This document shows positions 44,847 through 56,551 of a stretch of 64,000 bases of DNA, in pieces. The stretch is taken from contig CALYLX010000101.1 in NCBI GenBank assembly GCA_944990035.1, positions 1-64,000 of the forward strand. The letters are read 5' to 3'. Numbering within the stretch: position 1 is the stretch's first letter; the number at the start of each line of letters is the position of its first letter. The notes under the pieces were generated by a model. That model ran no database searches and was not told the origin of the DNA. It worked only from the letters and a program-made list of their open reading frames with translations. Origin of the DNA: Clitopilus passeckerianus (Eukaryota; Basidiomycota; Agaricomycetes; Agaricales; Entolomataceae). A program made the translations under genes and the position numbers.

Positions 44847-46883
44847 TCAAAGGTAAATACGATCAAAATACGCCTTTACCCCAGCCTCATCTTCGACGAA
44901 GGCCCCAATATACATATCCGGTCTCACAATCACCACAGTCGCCTCCCTCTTTGAGATATTCTCAATGTACGCGCCACGACCATGTGCGGCCGTATCAAGT
45001 ACAACATAATCTGCAATTCCAAGTTTTCCATCTCCAGCCGCGAACTCCGCTGGGAGGATAACGACGGTCTTTACGAGGGTCGATGTGTAGATCTTGAGCG
45101 CCTTCAAGATAGAAGCTGCGATCTTGCCGCGGTTGACGAAAATCAAAGCTGTGTGGTATGTTGTTCCGAAGATCTCGAATAGGCGCAGAACTTTCCCATT
45201 TCTGATGCTCTGGAGATTTGACGCGTCTGGGGCGCGGTCCCCAGCCCATACAGGAATGCCAGTCTTGTAGAATTTGCGGCGGTTATTCTCCATGGTATGG
45301 AGGCGGTCAAGAATAGCGGGGCTGTTACGGTATCCGAGATGGAGCATGTCGAAGTCCCCGCCACGATCCCAAGCGTCAGAGTCTTCGTCCGCGATTGAGC
45401 TTGAGAATGTTTTCTCATGAACCTCTCGTGACTTGTTCAGCATCTGAGAGATGACAGGCAGCCTCTCTGTGCTGTACGAATCTAGCAGAGACGTTGGAGA
45501 AGTTCCCTTGAGGACGCTTGCGAGCTTCCACCCGAGGTTTATCTGTGCAACAACTTTAGCGGTGGTTTCGTTCAAGAATAACAAACTTTAGACGAACCGC
45601 GTCTTGGAATCCAGCGTTAAGACCCTGAGCACCGCTAAGCGCGAAGATGTGGGCAGCGTCTGATAGAGATGAATCTGTCAGAAACTACACGACGGCTAAA
45701 GCAAGTAGATGACGCAAACCTCCAGCAACGAAACAGCGACCCTTTGAGAACTGTTCCACGGTGCGTACTTTCGGCCTGTCCAAAGTTGTCAGTAAGGACA
45801 CGTCTTCAACCAGCGCCAAGTAACGTGCGTGTAGGACGAGATCCATAACAGATTGCCGAACTTGACTTCAGTACGACCGGTGAGTTCGTAGAATTCTTTA
45901 ATGAGTTCGTCTCTACTGGAGGAGACTCTCTGGTTGTCGAGGTCGGGACCAGTAGCCAACAAATACATGTACTTGGACTCAGGATCCTCCGCCGCACAAA
46001 GTGATATCCTGCGTTGAAGGTCAAATTTACGGAAGTACAATGAGTTGATGGGCTCACATTTTGGAGGTCGCCTCCCCACAGAAGAACCAGCGCTACGTCA
46101 AAGGTCAGCCATTGTTAAACTTCAGATGGAAAGTACTAACCTCTCTGGGAAGGCCGTCCAGAACTTCGATATCTCCAATAACATAGCACTGATCGGTGGT
46201 TACCCCATCGAAGGTCATTCCAAGCTTCTTGCGGACCAAACTACGAGCACCTTCAGCTGAAATGAGGTAAGGTGTATGTGCTTTCTCGAGAACTTCGGGG
46301 TCCGTTTCGTGTGTCTTTGCGATGGTGACTATGACTTGTTCTTCATCCTGCTCGAACGCTCGAAGCTCGGTACTAAACTCGACTTCAACTCCACACATTT
46401 TCAGGTGCTTGCGCAAGAGCTCTTCTTGTTTGGATTGCCACAACACCTTCGGATTAGGCTAACACGGCCGTCAGGACAGAGGAGACGTTAAACATAAGGG
46501 CCGTACGTAGGGACGGTCTGGCGTAGGCTCGATGTAAGGAGCGAACTCGAACACCTTAACCGGCTCTCTGCCTTTAGGCAAGTAAAGCTCGGTGATCTGT
46601 GGCGGACCAGCCATGCTCAGTATCTCCGGTAGAATGCCGAGAGGCTCAAAAAGCTCCAGAGTTCGAGGCATAAGGCCGCCTCCTCGTTGCCCGATGAATG
46701 GATGAGATCTCTTCTCAAGGACACGAACGGGTATACCATGCTGTCTCAAAACCAGGGCAAGCGAAAGACCTGTCGGTCCGCCACCAGCCTATTGGATAGT
46801 AAATAATCAAAGAAATTGGTCAGTAAAATGACAATGTCGATCATGAAAGGACTCACGATAATGACAGGCAAGTTGTTAGACAT
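44847..46883 (-). CDS. FAD-dependent aromatic monooxygenase (PheA/TfdB type) of the cluster
   Basis: Minus-strand gene starting MSNNLPVIIV at 46883 and stopping at 44847-44849. The dinucleotide-binding GxGxxG appears as AGGGPTGLSLALVLRQHGIP followed by RVLEKRSHPFIGQRGGGLMP. The middle has LISAEGARSLVRKKLGMTFD (DG-type region). The second FAD motif is DAAHIFALSGAQGLNAGFQD joined by an intron to INLGWKLASVLKG. The C-terminus (ADYVVLDTAAHGRGAYIENI and IVRPDMYIGAFV) is the thioredoxin-like dimer domain of phenol-hydroxylase relatives. These enzymes hydroxylate phenolic rings using NAD(P)H and O2. It is convergent with the methyltransferase (288 bp apart). It probably hydroxylates the NRPS-like product before methylation; the order is inference. 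Confidence 0.87.
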
Positions 46884-48598
46884 GGTGAAAATTGTCTTAA
46901 GGGAAAGATCCCTTCAGGAACGACGACTAAATAGCAATCGATAGCAATCAGTTCACCCTTTGCGGTGCTTGGATAAACGCGATGACCTTCCGCTCGAAAT
47001 CTGAGGAACTACCGTTTCACTGCCATTTAGCCGGATTCACTAATTTGAGCATGCGCGAGGTACAATCCAAGTAAGTTATATCAGTTCTGATTCTCGCTGC
47101 GGAGTGGAGTAGCGGTGGGATAGCCTCTCCCAGTTGTGCGATGCTCAAGGACAAAAGGTTCCATGGTTATTTTCATATTCAAAGCACACCGTCTCTGATT
47201 CAAAACAGGATATCTGGATGTTGTCAAAGTGAAGTGCTGATAGGGGGTTCCGGCTTTAAGGAGGGAAAGCCTACTGTGCGATTGAGGTGGATAAATATTC
47301 ATCCCAGGCGTTTTCTCTGAAATGGATCGTAATTGAGAACTGAGTGCTGGACGCTGTTGTTGAACTGAGTTCTCGCCGCTGGCGGTTTGGTGACTTGCCA
47401 TCAAAACCTTCGGCTGTAACCGGCACGACTCTAAAAATAATATGGAGGCCATGCTCGTCCTCAATTCAATTTTGGACTGTGTCCATCATCTGTCTATCAG
47501 TGCGAAAGTCTTGATTGCGGCCAACGTGATAATTTGCATACTTCAAGGAGATCTCGAGAGCCGAGTGATGAGTAGCAAGCTTGATCTTGAGCTTCATACG
47601 AGTCGTGGTCGGCTGAGCACGAACTCTGGGAAACTCTCGCTCTTGTAGGCAATTCCAACATCTTGCCAGCTCTTTACAAGTCTGAGTGACCACGACAACT
47701 AGCAAGCGGCTCTACTGTACTCATTATTTCTGGTTCATTCATCCGAGAGGTGCAGCGCCTGGACCACTGACATCCTAAATGATAACGCAGAGGGTACGAG
47801 TAGCAGAGAACAAAGTGGACGCCACTTTTGTGTGGTCTTTTACTCTTGGCTAGGGGGATCTGCAATGGAGTGCGACTCTCGGATAGCTATGCAATTGAGT
47901 GAAGAGGACGAATCGCTGATTCAAAGCAACCTGTAACTTCAGCCAACTCGTGACCTTCTCTCTCACCTCAGGCTTCGGGATTCGCAACAAGTACCTCCGG
48001 ATTCATTGAGATTTATCGAGATGCAACTCGCACTCGGTAACGATACCAGTATCTTCCATTCATATACGGGGATTAGAGGTCTTTTCAGCGGTTCACGGCG
48101 TCCGAGGAAACGATAATGGTGCCTTTTTCTATCAATATACCACAAGCTTCGCAGGGCTTCTGAATCCTCAGGAGGTGTGTGTGCTTGCGCCTCGTCTATC
48201 ATTTCTCTGGAAGCTGAAGGAAATCTTCCACTTCGTTATTTATAGGACTATATATGTGGTTTTGATTCTGCGTGTCATCGGGAAAACTGTGGCAATCCTT
48301 CTCTTTCCGTTGCATCCTCATAAAGAAGCTGAATCATGATTGATAGACAGGTCACACGTGCCGCGACGACAATACAATTCTTAGTTCCAAACCTACGGGG
48401 AGTTGTGCAGTACTGTGAGACCATGATAACAGGATATCTGACGTTTCCATCAAGAAGGGAGAAGTCGACCGGTTCGACCGCGATTTGTTGGGTCCTCGGC
48501 CAGAGTTTCGTTGATCGGGCGCCTCTGCTACAACAACCATACTCGACGTTAAAAGGGAGAAAGCTGGATTGAATGTTTTATTCCTACCTTCAACAAAC
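46884..48598. other. Intergenic region, possible small ORF only
   Basis: About 1.7 kb. A minus-strand ORF at 47963-48202 (MIDEAQAHTPPEDSEALRSL, basic C-terminal half) has a TATA-like tatatatag about 50 bp before its ATG and might be a small gene. It matches no family I know. A minus ORF at 47081-47464 looks like chance. No cluster transporter or regulator is visible here. Confidence 0.35.
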
Positions 48599-49834
48599 AT
48601 GTCGTCTGGGAATGCCACGATAACCCCTCCTCCGGGAACCATTATTGTCACCCTTCCTCCCGGATTCGATGCAGAACAGTTTGCCAGTCTGCAACATACC
48701 GTTGGTCAGTGCCCTCGATCATATCATCAAGCTTCTAAGCACTGATAAGGTTCTGGTTCATAGTGGCCGTGGCTATCGCAATGGCATGTGCGGTTGCTCT
48801 CATTTGCTGGGACTTGTAAGTATGAATATTTTGCACCCAATGATAGATAACTGACTCGGTCACGCAGCCTGGCTCTGCTACCCCAGGAGTTGGAGCTATA
48901 TCGCTCTCAGCACAAAAGACACTGGAAAGGCCCTGGAACTTGGGCTTTTATCATCCTGCGCTATTCTGGTCTCCTCGCTCTGATCCCCGGTCTTTTCTTC
49001 ACGTCGCTCCAGAACAAGCATTGTCAAGCCGCAGCCTCACTGGGTGAGGCCGGCGTCATTCTCGTGACAGGCTCAGCCGGCATAATCTTCTGTTATCGCG
49101 TATTTTCGCTCTGGAATAATAACAAGATCGTCAAGGCTGTCGTAGGAACTCTCTGGTTGGTTAGTATGGGTTGTTGGGTAGGCATTTCTTCAAATTTTCT
49201 AGACCAATGGACTCAAATGGGTCGTATTAGATTGCGGTCGCCACCCAACTTCGTGCGACTGAAGGTCCTCCAACTGCTTTCGGCTCAAACTGCAAGCTGC
49301 ATCCAGTTCCGGCCTGGGCACCGCTATCGTTTGCATCATCTGTGGTATTTGACACAACGGTCCTCATTCTCACTGTTATCCGGCTGAAAGGCGAGCGGCT
49401 TCCAAGTCTGAGTGGCCGGCTGCTATGGGATAACATCGCATACTTCGTTGTCGTTACGGCCGTAAACATCACCGTCCTCGTCATTCAATCCCTTCAAGGA
49501 GAACAATACGAAATGTTGAAGCCTGTCTCGTTGCCGTACCCAACGTTCATCACCTCTGCGATGGGATGCCGGTAAGCAACAAGCATGCGCCAATGTATCA
49601 CTTCAGCTCATCCTACTCATCAGTGTATTCCTCAACCTGCGGTTGTTTCATTCCCGCAGAGACGCCCCTACCGATTTCGGCGATTCGATTCCAATGGCGG
49701 GAGACACTCTACGAAACACAAACCACTCTTCAGGCCATTCCGTCCCGTTGAAGGGTGTCATGGTGATCGAGAGCTCATACGTTCATACGGATGGCAAAGG
49801 CTCTCTTCCTAAGGAGGATGAAAGCTATGCCTGA
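48599..49834 (+). CDS. Multi-TM membrane protein of an agaric family (DUF6533-like)
   Basis: Starts MSSGNATITPPPGTIIVTLP at 48599. Landmarks: FIVAVAIAMACAVALICWD (TM), LALLPQELELYRSQHKRHWK, GTWAFIILRYSGLLALIPG (TM), GVILVTGSAGIIFCYRV (TM), VGTLWLVSMGCW (TM), then across an intron IAVATQLRATEGPPTAFGSN, FDTTVLILTVIRLKGERLP, YFVVVTAVNITVLVIQSL (TM) and LNLRLFHSRRDAP. Stop at 49832-49834. About seven hydrophobic segments. The alternation LPxELxLYR / GTWAFxxLRYxG / CYRV is typical of a large family of serpentine-like proteins in mushrooms, whose function is unknown. The first intron boundary is uncertain: a 35-nt intron is needed if gtcagt is the donor. Confidence 0.75.
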
Positions 49835-50394
49835 TCGTGCAAACACCATCAGAATCCTGAACGTCCACTCTTTATTAGCCGGTAATCTACATTGTATCCC
49901 ATCATGTAACCATTAGTCGTCTACCACGTTCACGGGGTATATTCATCTCTGGGCTATTGTAAGCGTGAAAAATCCTCCAATATCATTGCGTTGACGCACC
50001 ATATCGATTGTTGCACGCAAAGCTGTGGTCTGCCCGCGTCTAGTCACCGGATTGCGAGGATGTTATCATAGCGCTTCGTAACAGGCTTCTGCTCGCCACA
50101 TGGGTCAAGCGCCGAATGATTTTCCAAAGGTACCGGTCTGAAACTTAGCCAGACAAATTGAACTCCTGAAGGGCGTGTGAAGTCCTTTATACGAAGACAA
50201 TATCCAAAACACTGGACAGGAGCAAGAGGGGAAGAGATCCAACTAAAAATATGTATCTACAAAGGTGTGGGCGGAAATTCGGCATCGATTTCAGTGTGAG
50301 TGTCTCGAGTCGATGAGGAAGTGGATGATGACCGTAAGTTCGTCGTGTGTCGTATCGTATCGTATCATCGAGAGGCCAATGAAGTAGAGGGAAA

Positions 50395-50860
50395 TCCTGG
50401 GTGGGGACGTCCTTGTCGAGAGTCGATATAGAATGGAGCTGGTAGCCGTTGAGAGCGAGAAAGTTGGATAAAGAGTCGATAGTCGATTAGGAAGGGATGT
50501 GGGAGTTGTAGGCCGTGAGCGTCAGTCGAGGTCGAGAGGGTAGAGTCGAAGGTCGGAGGTCGGAGGGAAAGTGAAATGTCGAAAGTCGGGGATTGGATGG
50601 CCAGTGGAGGGGGAGGGAAGTCCGGGGTGAAGACGTCCTTGTCGGGGGTCGGTGAAGAATGTATTTAGTGGCCAATAAAGGCGAGAATGTCGAATAAAGA
50701 GTTGATAGTCGAGAGGGAAGGAATGAGTAGTCGGGGGTCACGGTCGTCGGTGTCGAAGGCGAAGGCGGTTCAATAGATTGATTCGAAGGTCGGAAGGGAA
50801 GTAGTAGTCGAATAGTCGGAAATATGCGCGAAAGAATCGAGATAGAGTCGAATGTCGAGT
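50395..50860. repeat. Diverged two-copy tandem repeat rich in GTCGA words
   Basis: cctgggtggggacgtccttg at about 50397 recurs as tccggggtgaagacgtccttg at about 50621, followed by similar gtcg-rich text (aaagagtcgatagtcga against aaagagttgatagtcga). Unit length is about 225 bp. Function unknown. Confidence 0.6.
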
Positions 50861-50940
50861 GGGAGGTGAAGAGTCGTTGTCGCGGTCGTTGTCGTTGTTG
50901 TCGTCCAGGCTGAGGTCGATAGGGAGGGCATCTCTAGGCG

Positions 50941-51290
50941 CTAGAAGAAAAGACAGGAAAAAACAATGCGAGAAACCGGGACACGAAGCGGGGAAAGAGA
51001 AAGAAAGTCCGTAAAAATACATGTCGAAGGAAGAAATTGTATCCCGAAAAAAAAGAGAGAAGAGAGAGAAAGCGGCGGAGAAAACATATGTCGAGAGGAA
51101 AGAGAAGACGGAAATAAAAAGAGGAATAAAATAAGGAAAAAGACAAAAGACAAAAGAACGAGAAATGAAACGACGAAAGAAATAAGGAAAGGGAAAGAGA
51201 CGAAAAGAGATATGAAAAAGAAAAGCTCGAGAAAATATATGCATAAAGAAATATGCAAGAGAAAAATAGCCATGAAATGAAAGAAATAAT
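50941..51290. repeat. Long strand-asymmetric purine (GA-rich) tract
   Basis: The plus strand is dominated by A and G (gaaagagaaagaaag, aaaaagacaaaagac) for about 350 bp. It can form triplex or other non-B DNA, and it lies just 3' of the minus-strand membrane gene. Confidence 0.7.
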
Positions 51291-51363
51291 GCAAAGATAT
51301 ATCGCAGAAACATGCAGCCAGCTGCAGTTTACAGACGAACACCACGGGTCTAGGTGGCAACTG

Positions 51364-52942
51364 TCAGCGAGGAGAACACCATAGTACACCGTTCGAACTC
51401 ACCTTCTTCAGAGCTCTCACCTTCTTCAACTCCTTGGCCTTCAACTCTTCGGCCTTCTTCTCCTCAGCCTTCTTCTCTAGAAGAGGGACACGGCTAGATC
51501 GACGAAGAGTACCGGTATAGTTGAGAGCAAAGTCGAAGAGCTTATGGATACCCTTAACGATGTGTTCAGTAGATTGAATGGGCGATAGGAAAGGCAGCTT
51601 ACCTCGAGAGGATCATCGATCACACAAGACTCCTTGAACATGTCGGTCAGAGTAGTCTAGGAGGATGGTCAACACAAGATCGCGGCGTTTATAGAAATAA
51701 ACTTATATCAACCTCTGGCGCGGGGGTGACATATTCTTCTGCTTCTTCAGAGAGAGGCTAGGACGATGGTTAGCGTTTATGGCTACCACCTAGAGTGAGG
51801 GACCTTACGTCAAACTCGAGGGAGATAGATTCGTCTTCCTCATCCTTGATAATACGCTCGACAGCGACGGTGACCTTCCTCCAAGGACCATGATAGACAA
51901 GGCGTCCCTCGGCAGGTTCCTAAGCCACCCACTGTTAGTCGAAGAGTCGTAACAAAGGATGAGTGCTCCTTCCTTCAACAGCAATAGTAACAGGCGTGAG
52001 GGGACGCTCGATGGTCAAGACGTGGACATTGTTAGCACCGAAGGACCAGGTAGAATAACCATCAGTGAAGCTCATGTCGAGACCACCCTGTGAGAACAAA
52101 TCATTGTCGGGAAGAGATAGCAGCACCGTGGATAGAGGCGTCACTTACCCATGCATGCCAATGGACGATCTTGCACTGAACGAGAGTGGCGACGAGACGA
52201 AGAATCTTGATGACAATGACAGAGGCAGGGACGGTCGCAACCTCGACGATGATGAAGAACAAAGAGTCGACGAGGGAGGCAGAGCGATCCGTGACAAGGC
52301 AGGCGAGTCCCTCGACGAGGAAGAAGACCGGGAACCAGCCGAGAGTAAAGGTAGGGTAATTGTTCTCGGCGGGCTTGGAAAGGATGGCCTCGGTGAGCGA
52401 AGAAGGAATCTGGAAAAGGTTAGCAATACCGATGATGCCGGACTCACTATCCTTGAAGAAGACAGCTTCGAACACCAACTAGTCGACATACATGAGTATA
52501 TAACAGGGTTCTCTAAAGCGTGTTGCTCACCTCTAGCCATCCGTACGTCGACACAACCGTGTCATATATCGTCTCGAATATCTTGAACAGTATGAAGTCT
52601 AGGAACCAGAACGAATCGGACAGGGTGGTGAAGAACTGGGCGAAGGCGGGGGCAAGAATCCAAGCATGGGTGCGGATGGCGAGGACAACGATCTTACCTA
52701 AGGCGAGAGGAGCGGACGATGAAAACCACCACGGCGAGACCAACAGCATGCCAGACGAAGACGGGAAACCATCCGTCAAGAGCGTGTTGAAAGGCAAGCT
52801 GCGAGAAGATCAACCGATCCACCGTCGCAAGAGCTGACAAGGCGATTACGATGAGGAGAAATTGAAAGACCCACCTTCGTGCCTCTCCCCCATTGTTCTG
52901 GGGCACGGATTCTGAGAAGTCAATGAAGAGTGGTATCCACAT
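51364..52942 (-). CDS. Putative multi-TM membrane protein with Lys/Glu-rich C-terminal tail
   Basis: No known family. Minus-strand exons in order: MWIPLFIDFSESVPQNNGGE (start 52942), WVFQFLLIVIALSALATVD (TM), GWFPVFVWHAVG joined by a 43-nt intron to KIVVLAIRTHAWILAPAFAQ, FWFLDFILFKIFETIYD, VFEAVFFKDSESGIIGIANL, TLGWFPVFFLVEGLACLV (TM), LFFIIVEVATVPASVIVIK (TM), MSFTDGYSTWSFGANNVHVL, GRLVYHGPWRKVTVAVERII, IHKLFDFALNYTGTLRRSS and a charged tail EKKAEEKKAEELKAKELKK. Read through the last possible donor it stops at 51364-51366. Two similar halves (DGWFPVFVWHAVG and LGWFPVFFLVEGL) hint at an internal duplication. Exon junctions are mostly good; the 3' end is uncertain. Confidence 0.6.
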
Positions 52943-53835
52943 AATTGGTTTTATCGTTTGGGTTTATGACTGGCAGAAAGTTCTCCCAACGAAGACGATG
53001 AAAGTACTGAAAGAAGAGGAGAGAGCTGGGGGTTGCGATATATATACTCTCCCAGAGGGTTCCGTCACATTTTCCCGCCACCAGGCGCGTTCTCTGTCGT
53101 GCTTTCTTGGCGTTTGTGATATGGAAAAGGATGTCGCGACTTGTCACATTTTCATCCACAGTGTACAGAGCCCAGAAGAATATCCGTTGGCATGAATTAG
53201 TCGCAAGTTCCCAAGTTTGACTGGTAGAGATAAGTTTGTTCACAAAGCATCAACACATTCAGATCATTGTTTCGATTATGGTCGCTTCTTGAGATTGCGA
53301 GGAGACGAAGCTCATGGACGGAGGGAGCAAGAGCGATCCAAGGTGGCGGTGTCAAAACGGATCATTGACAGCGTCACACCGGGGCCGACATGGCACCCCA
53401 GTTGACAAGCCATTCTCAACACACCTATAGATAGCAAGGCACGAGTTCTGAAGTCATTCTAGAGTAGGTACGAGGGGCGTGCCTCGGAGGATGTTGCTTA
53501 GGCCGTTGGTTTGAGTCATCGGGATGTCAACGATGCGCTTTCCGAGCCTCAGGCCTCAGGCCATGTTACGTAGGTAGTGCGAATCAACGACTACGATTAT
53601 GTGTGGTAAAGGGTATTACAATACTGCGAGAGCCATACTAGTACAATGTAATTTACATTTGCAATAAATATCAAACAGGAAGTCACATCAGCCAACGTGC
53701 GTCCTTCGAGGATACGAGAACCAATTATACTGAATTACAATTCAAAGGGCATCATGGGATCATTGGCGGTCGTGAAAGAGAACGGCAAAAAGGAGGGGGA
53801 AGGCATAGGGCGAAAATAATGACGAATAAGTTGAA
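52943..53835. other. Intergenic, nothing recognised
   Basis: Spacer between the start of the membrane gene and the end of the F-box gene. No gene is supported. Confidence 0.4.
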
Positions 53836-55511
53836 TCAAAACAGGGGGAGAGGAGGAAGTTCAATGACATCTTGAAGGGCAGGAATGCACTCCAGGAACA
53901 GGCGCACAAGCAGCTGTGTGAGCCATGGTGCGATCCTTCTTTGACTAAGACCTAGGGTAGTCAAGCTCCATAGTGCATAGCATTCACGACTATCTTTGAT
54001 AGTGCGTTCAAACAGGGACTGAATGATGAATGTGAGTGACAGGTGAAATAGCACAGGAAGTTGACGACTTACAAACTCCTGCTTCGGAACACGAACGGGA
54101 GTCCCGTCACCAGCTACGTGGGATGCTGTGGCCCTGATATCGTCGAAGGTAAGCTCCAGGTTCTGGAGCTGAGGAAGTCGCGTTGCGATAAGATTCAACA
54201 ACGCAGGCGTCAGCCGACGGACGCGCATCTTCAGTTCCGTCAACTGGGTTGACGGGAGGACCTCGTCTGCGCCAACACAGGTCAGAATGGCTTTGACGTC
54301 ATGGAGCTCCAGAGCCCGGTCAGTTAGGGAGAGCGAGGTAAGATTGGTGGCGTGAAGGGCGAGGAACTTATGAATAGGCATTAGATCTGCTTTCATGGGC
54401 CTTAAGGCGAGTTGAAGGCCGCGAAGGTCGGGATAATGGTTGTGGGACAGGATGTTGGGAACCCAGTACTTGAAGGCAGGATCGGCGGGGGTATCAGTGG
54501 TGCCACATCGACTGGCTTGCAGGTGCAAGTGCCGGATGTGCGCGGCATGCTTAGCCAGGAAATCGGTAAGGTGTTGGGGTTCGGGAAGGTTAACACCATC
54601 AAAGGGGATAGACAATGAAAAGGTGTGCAACTTCGGGAAAGTGCCTAAAAAGGTGAAAAGCTTTCCAAGGTCAAGATTGGGGGAGGGGGCTCTGCAAGCG
54701 ATGGAGAGGACCTTGAGCGACTTGAATAAGTTGTTGAGGAAGACGATAAACCCTTGGAAAGATGTTTCGATCTCAAGTTTGGATAATCCTTGAGTGCAAA
54801 GGTTGACTTCAAGGCGTTCCAAACGGGGAAGGGCAACCGGATACAGGTGATGGAGCATTTCCGTGGGTACATCCAATTTCAAGACTGTAAGATGGTCCGC
54901 GAGTTCCTGGAGAACTGGGCCTAGAAGGGCTCGATACAACTCCGGGTGGTAGGGGTTGTCTTCGTCCCAGGTGACAATGAACTCCTGAAGTCTCTTCATC
55001 CCACGCACAGCCTTGGAGATGTTCTTGATCCCTTTCTGAATTCGCTTTGTAACCTGTTTCTGAAGCTTAGCTTGGACAGACTCTGGATTGAAGCGGTCCG
55101 AAGCAACGCTCAGAAGCCTCTGGAAAGGGGTCTGGTTCTGCGTAGGCTGGGGAAGCAGCCCAAACTGGGGTTCCACGAACCAAGGCCTGACCTCAAACCG
55201 CCTGACGAGACGTCCACGACGTATGTCTTCGTCTCTGCAAAGATCCAGTCAGTTATAGAACCTAAAAGACATAAAGCAATAACGTACCTGAGATCTTGAC
55301 AGAGTTTCTTGACTCTCTTGTCAAACTTGAAGATCGCCACGGACTCATACCGAGCTTTGGTGGCGATCAGGTAAAGGTGGCGGTTAACCAGCCCGAGCTT
55401 GACCAGCTCCTCTCGAGCAATGAAACGAGAGATGAGTTGCCAGACATCGAAAGGAACTTTATTAACCACGCTGATCCTAGCGGAAGCAGGGGCAGGCTGA
55501 AATCGACCCAT
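53836..55511 (-). CDS. F-box-like / leucine-rich protein
   Basis: Three exons: 55288-55511, 54073-55234 and 53836-54018, summing to 522 codons plus stop, in phase. The N-terminal VPFDVWQLISRFIAREELVK and LGLVNRHLYLIATKARYESV have F-box spacing (P-x-x-[VI]-x-x-x-I-x-x-x-[LV]). The remainder carries irregular leucine-rich stretches such as LERLEVNLCTQGLSKLEIE, LKVLSIACRAPSPNLDLG, HLTDFLAKHAAHIRHLHLQA and LTSLSLTDRALELHDVKAIL. Such proteins are abundant and fast-evolving in agarics and are presumed SCF ubiquitin-ligase substrate receptors. A basic helix (KLQKQVTKRIQKGIKNIS) follows the F-box. The last intron (54019-54072) could instead be retained without a stop. Confidence 0.7.
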
Positions 55512-56551
55512 GATGATGCATGAGAGGGGGTGCGAGTCATAGGATGGCGGCAGCGATTCTTATATATCCCTTCACAAATAGGCGCCCGACCCGGCCATGG
55601 GCTTAGTGGAGATCGAAGGCTGTGTGCCCGAATCAGAACTCAAGCAACGTGTATCAGAGTACGAGGGAATTAGAAAGGTGGGTAGAGGCCTTTCAACGAT
55701 GGCCGTTGACCAACTTCTACAGCAATGCCCCCTATGGGCAGAAAAAATCAAAAATCTTCTCATGTGCATTGTCAGCATCCAATCTCGGGCACTCACCGTC
55801 ACAACTCACATGGGGGAAGAGGCGAATGCCGACCTCGTGTTCTTCCACAAATGCAGGGGTTCCAAGATTGGCAGCGGAAACTGGGTTCTGTACGTTCAGA
55901 TATGTTTCTTGACATATTCTTACGTCTTGGTGGCGTTTTCAGACTAATCAACGTTGTACAATCGACCATTTCTGTGGCAATTCGAGGTCCGGAAGATGAC
56001 GGATCGGAGTGAGGTGCATGGTGGCGATGCCAGGGGGCTGTGTGGGCCTGCTGACCCCACACTGCGGCCCTCGAAAGCCTGAGAATGATCATGGACGTTG
56101 TCAAACATTACCTCGTTGCAAACCACGTTTCAAATCTATTCTATATCTATTCTATCTCGAGAGGATCGTTCCATTCTCCAAACAGAATCTATCACCCAGA
56201 AAACAAAATGAAATGAATCGATCGTATGGACCCACAACTCTATTTCTGCTCAGCGACGTCAAAGGACTTCCATTCCTGGTCTAAGTATTGCTGGCGCTTC
56301 TCAGTGGTTAGACAGATTTCGGACTGTCATCGGTCATCTAGGTCTTTACACTACCCACGTTGAGAAATTTTTGCGCCGGTGGCGGAGGGGCTCACATGCG
56401 CTCACACGATGCTCCATCTCCCATCATCAAACAACCGGGCTTCGACGATGAGCACGAAGTAGCGACGTGAAGAAATTTATAAGATGGCGGCTCCGACCAG
56501 TACCCCCCAATACCTTTGCCTGTTTTCCTTCCATCTGCAAGCAAAGTTGCC
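55512..56551. other. Intergenic, nothing recognised
   Basis: About 1 kb between divergently transcribed genes. A plus ORF at 55597-55947 has no family resemblance and no clear introns, so it is left out. Confidence 0.4.

Larger units (their letters stand above)
49835..51363. other. Non-coding, low-complexity region
   Basis: Contains the repeat and purine tract listed below. Long minus-strand ORFs at 50738-51389 encode only Phe/Ser/Leu-rich low-complexity sequence, because the minus strand is almost pure pyrimidine. They are not believed. Confidence 0.5.

Noticed and set aside
47081..47464. 127-codon minus-strand ORF
   Set aside because: No homology recalled and mixed composition; treated as chance.
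50738..51389. Long minus-strand ORFs rich in Phe, Ser and Leu
   Set aside because: They exist because the minus strand is almost pure pyrimidine, which lacks stop codons.
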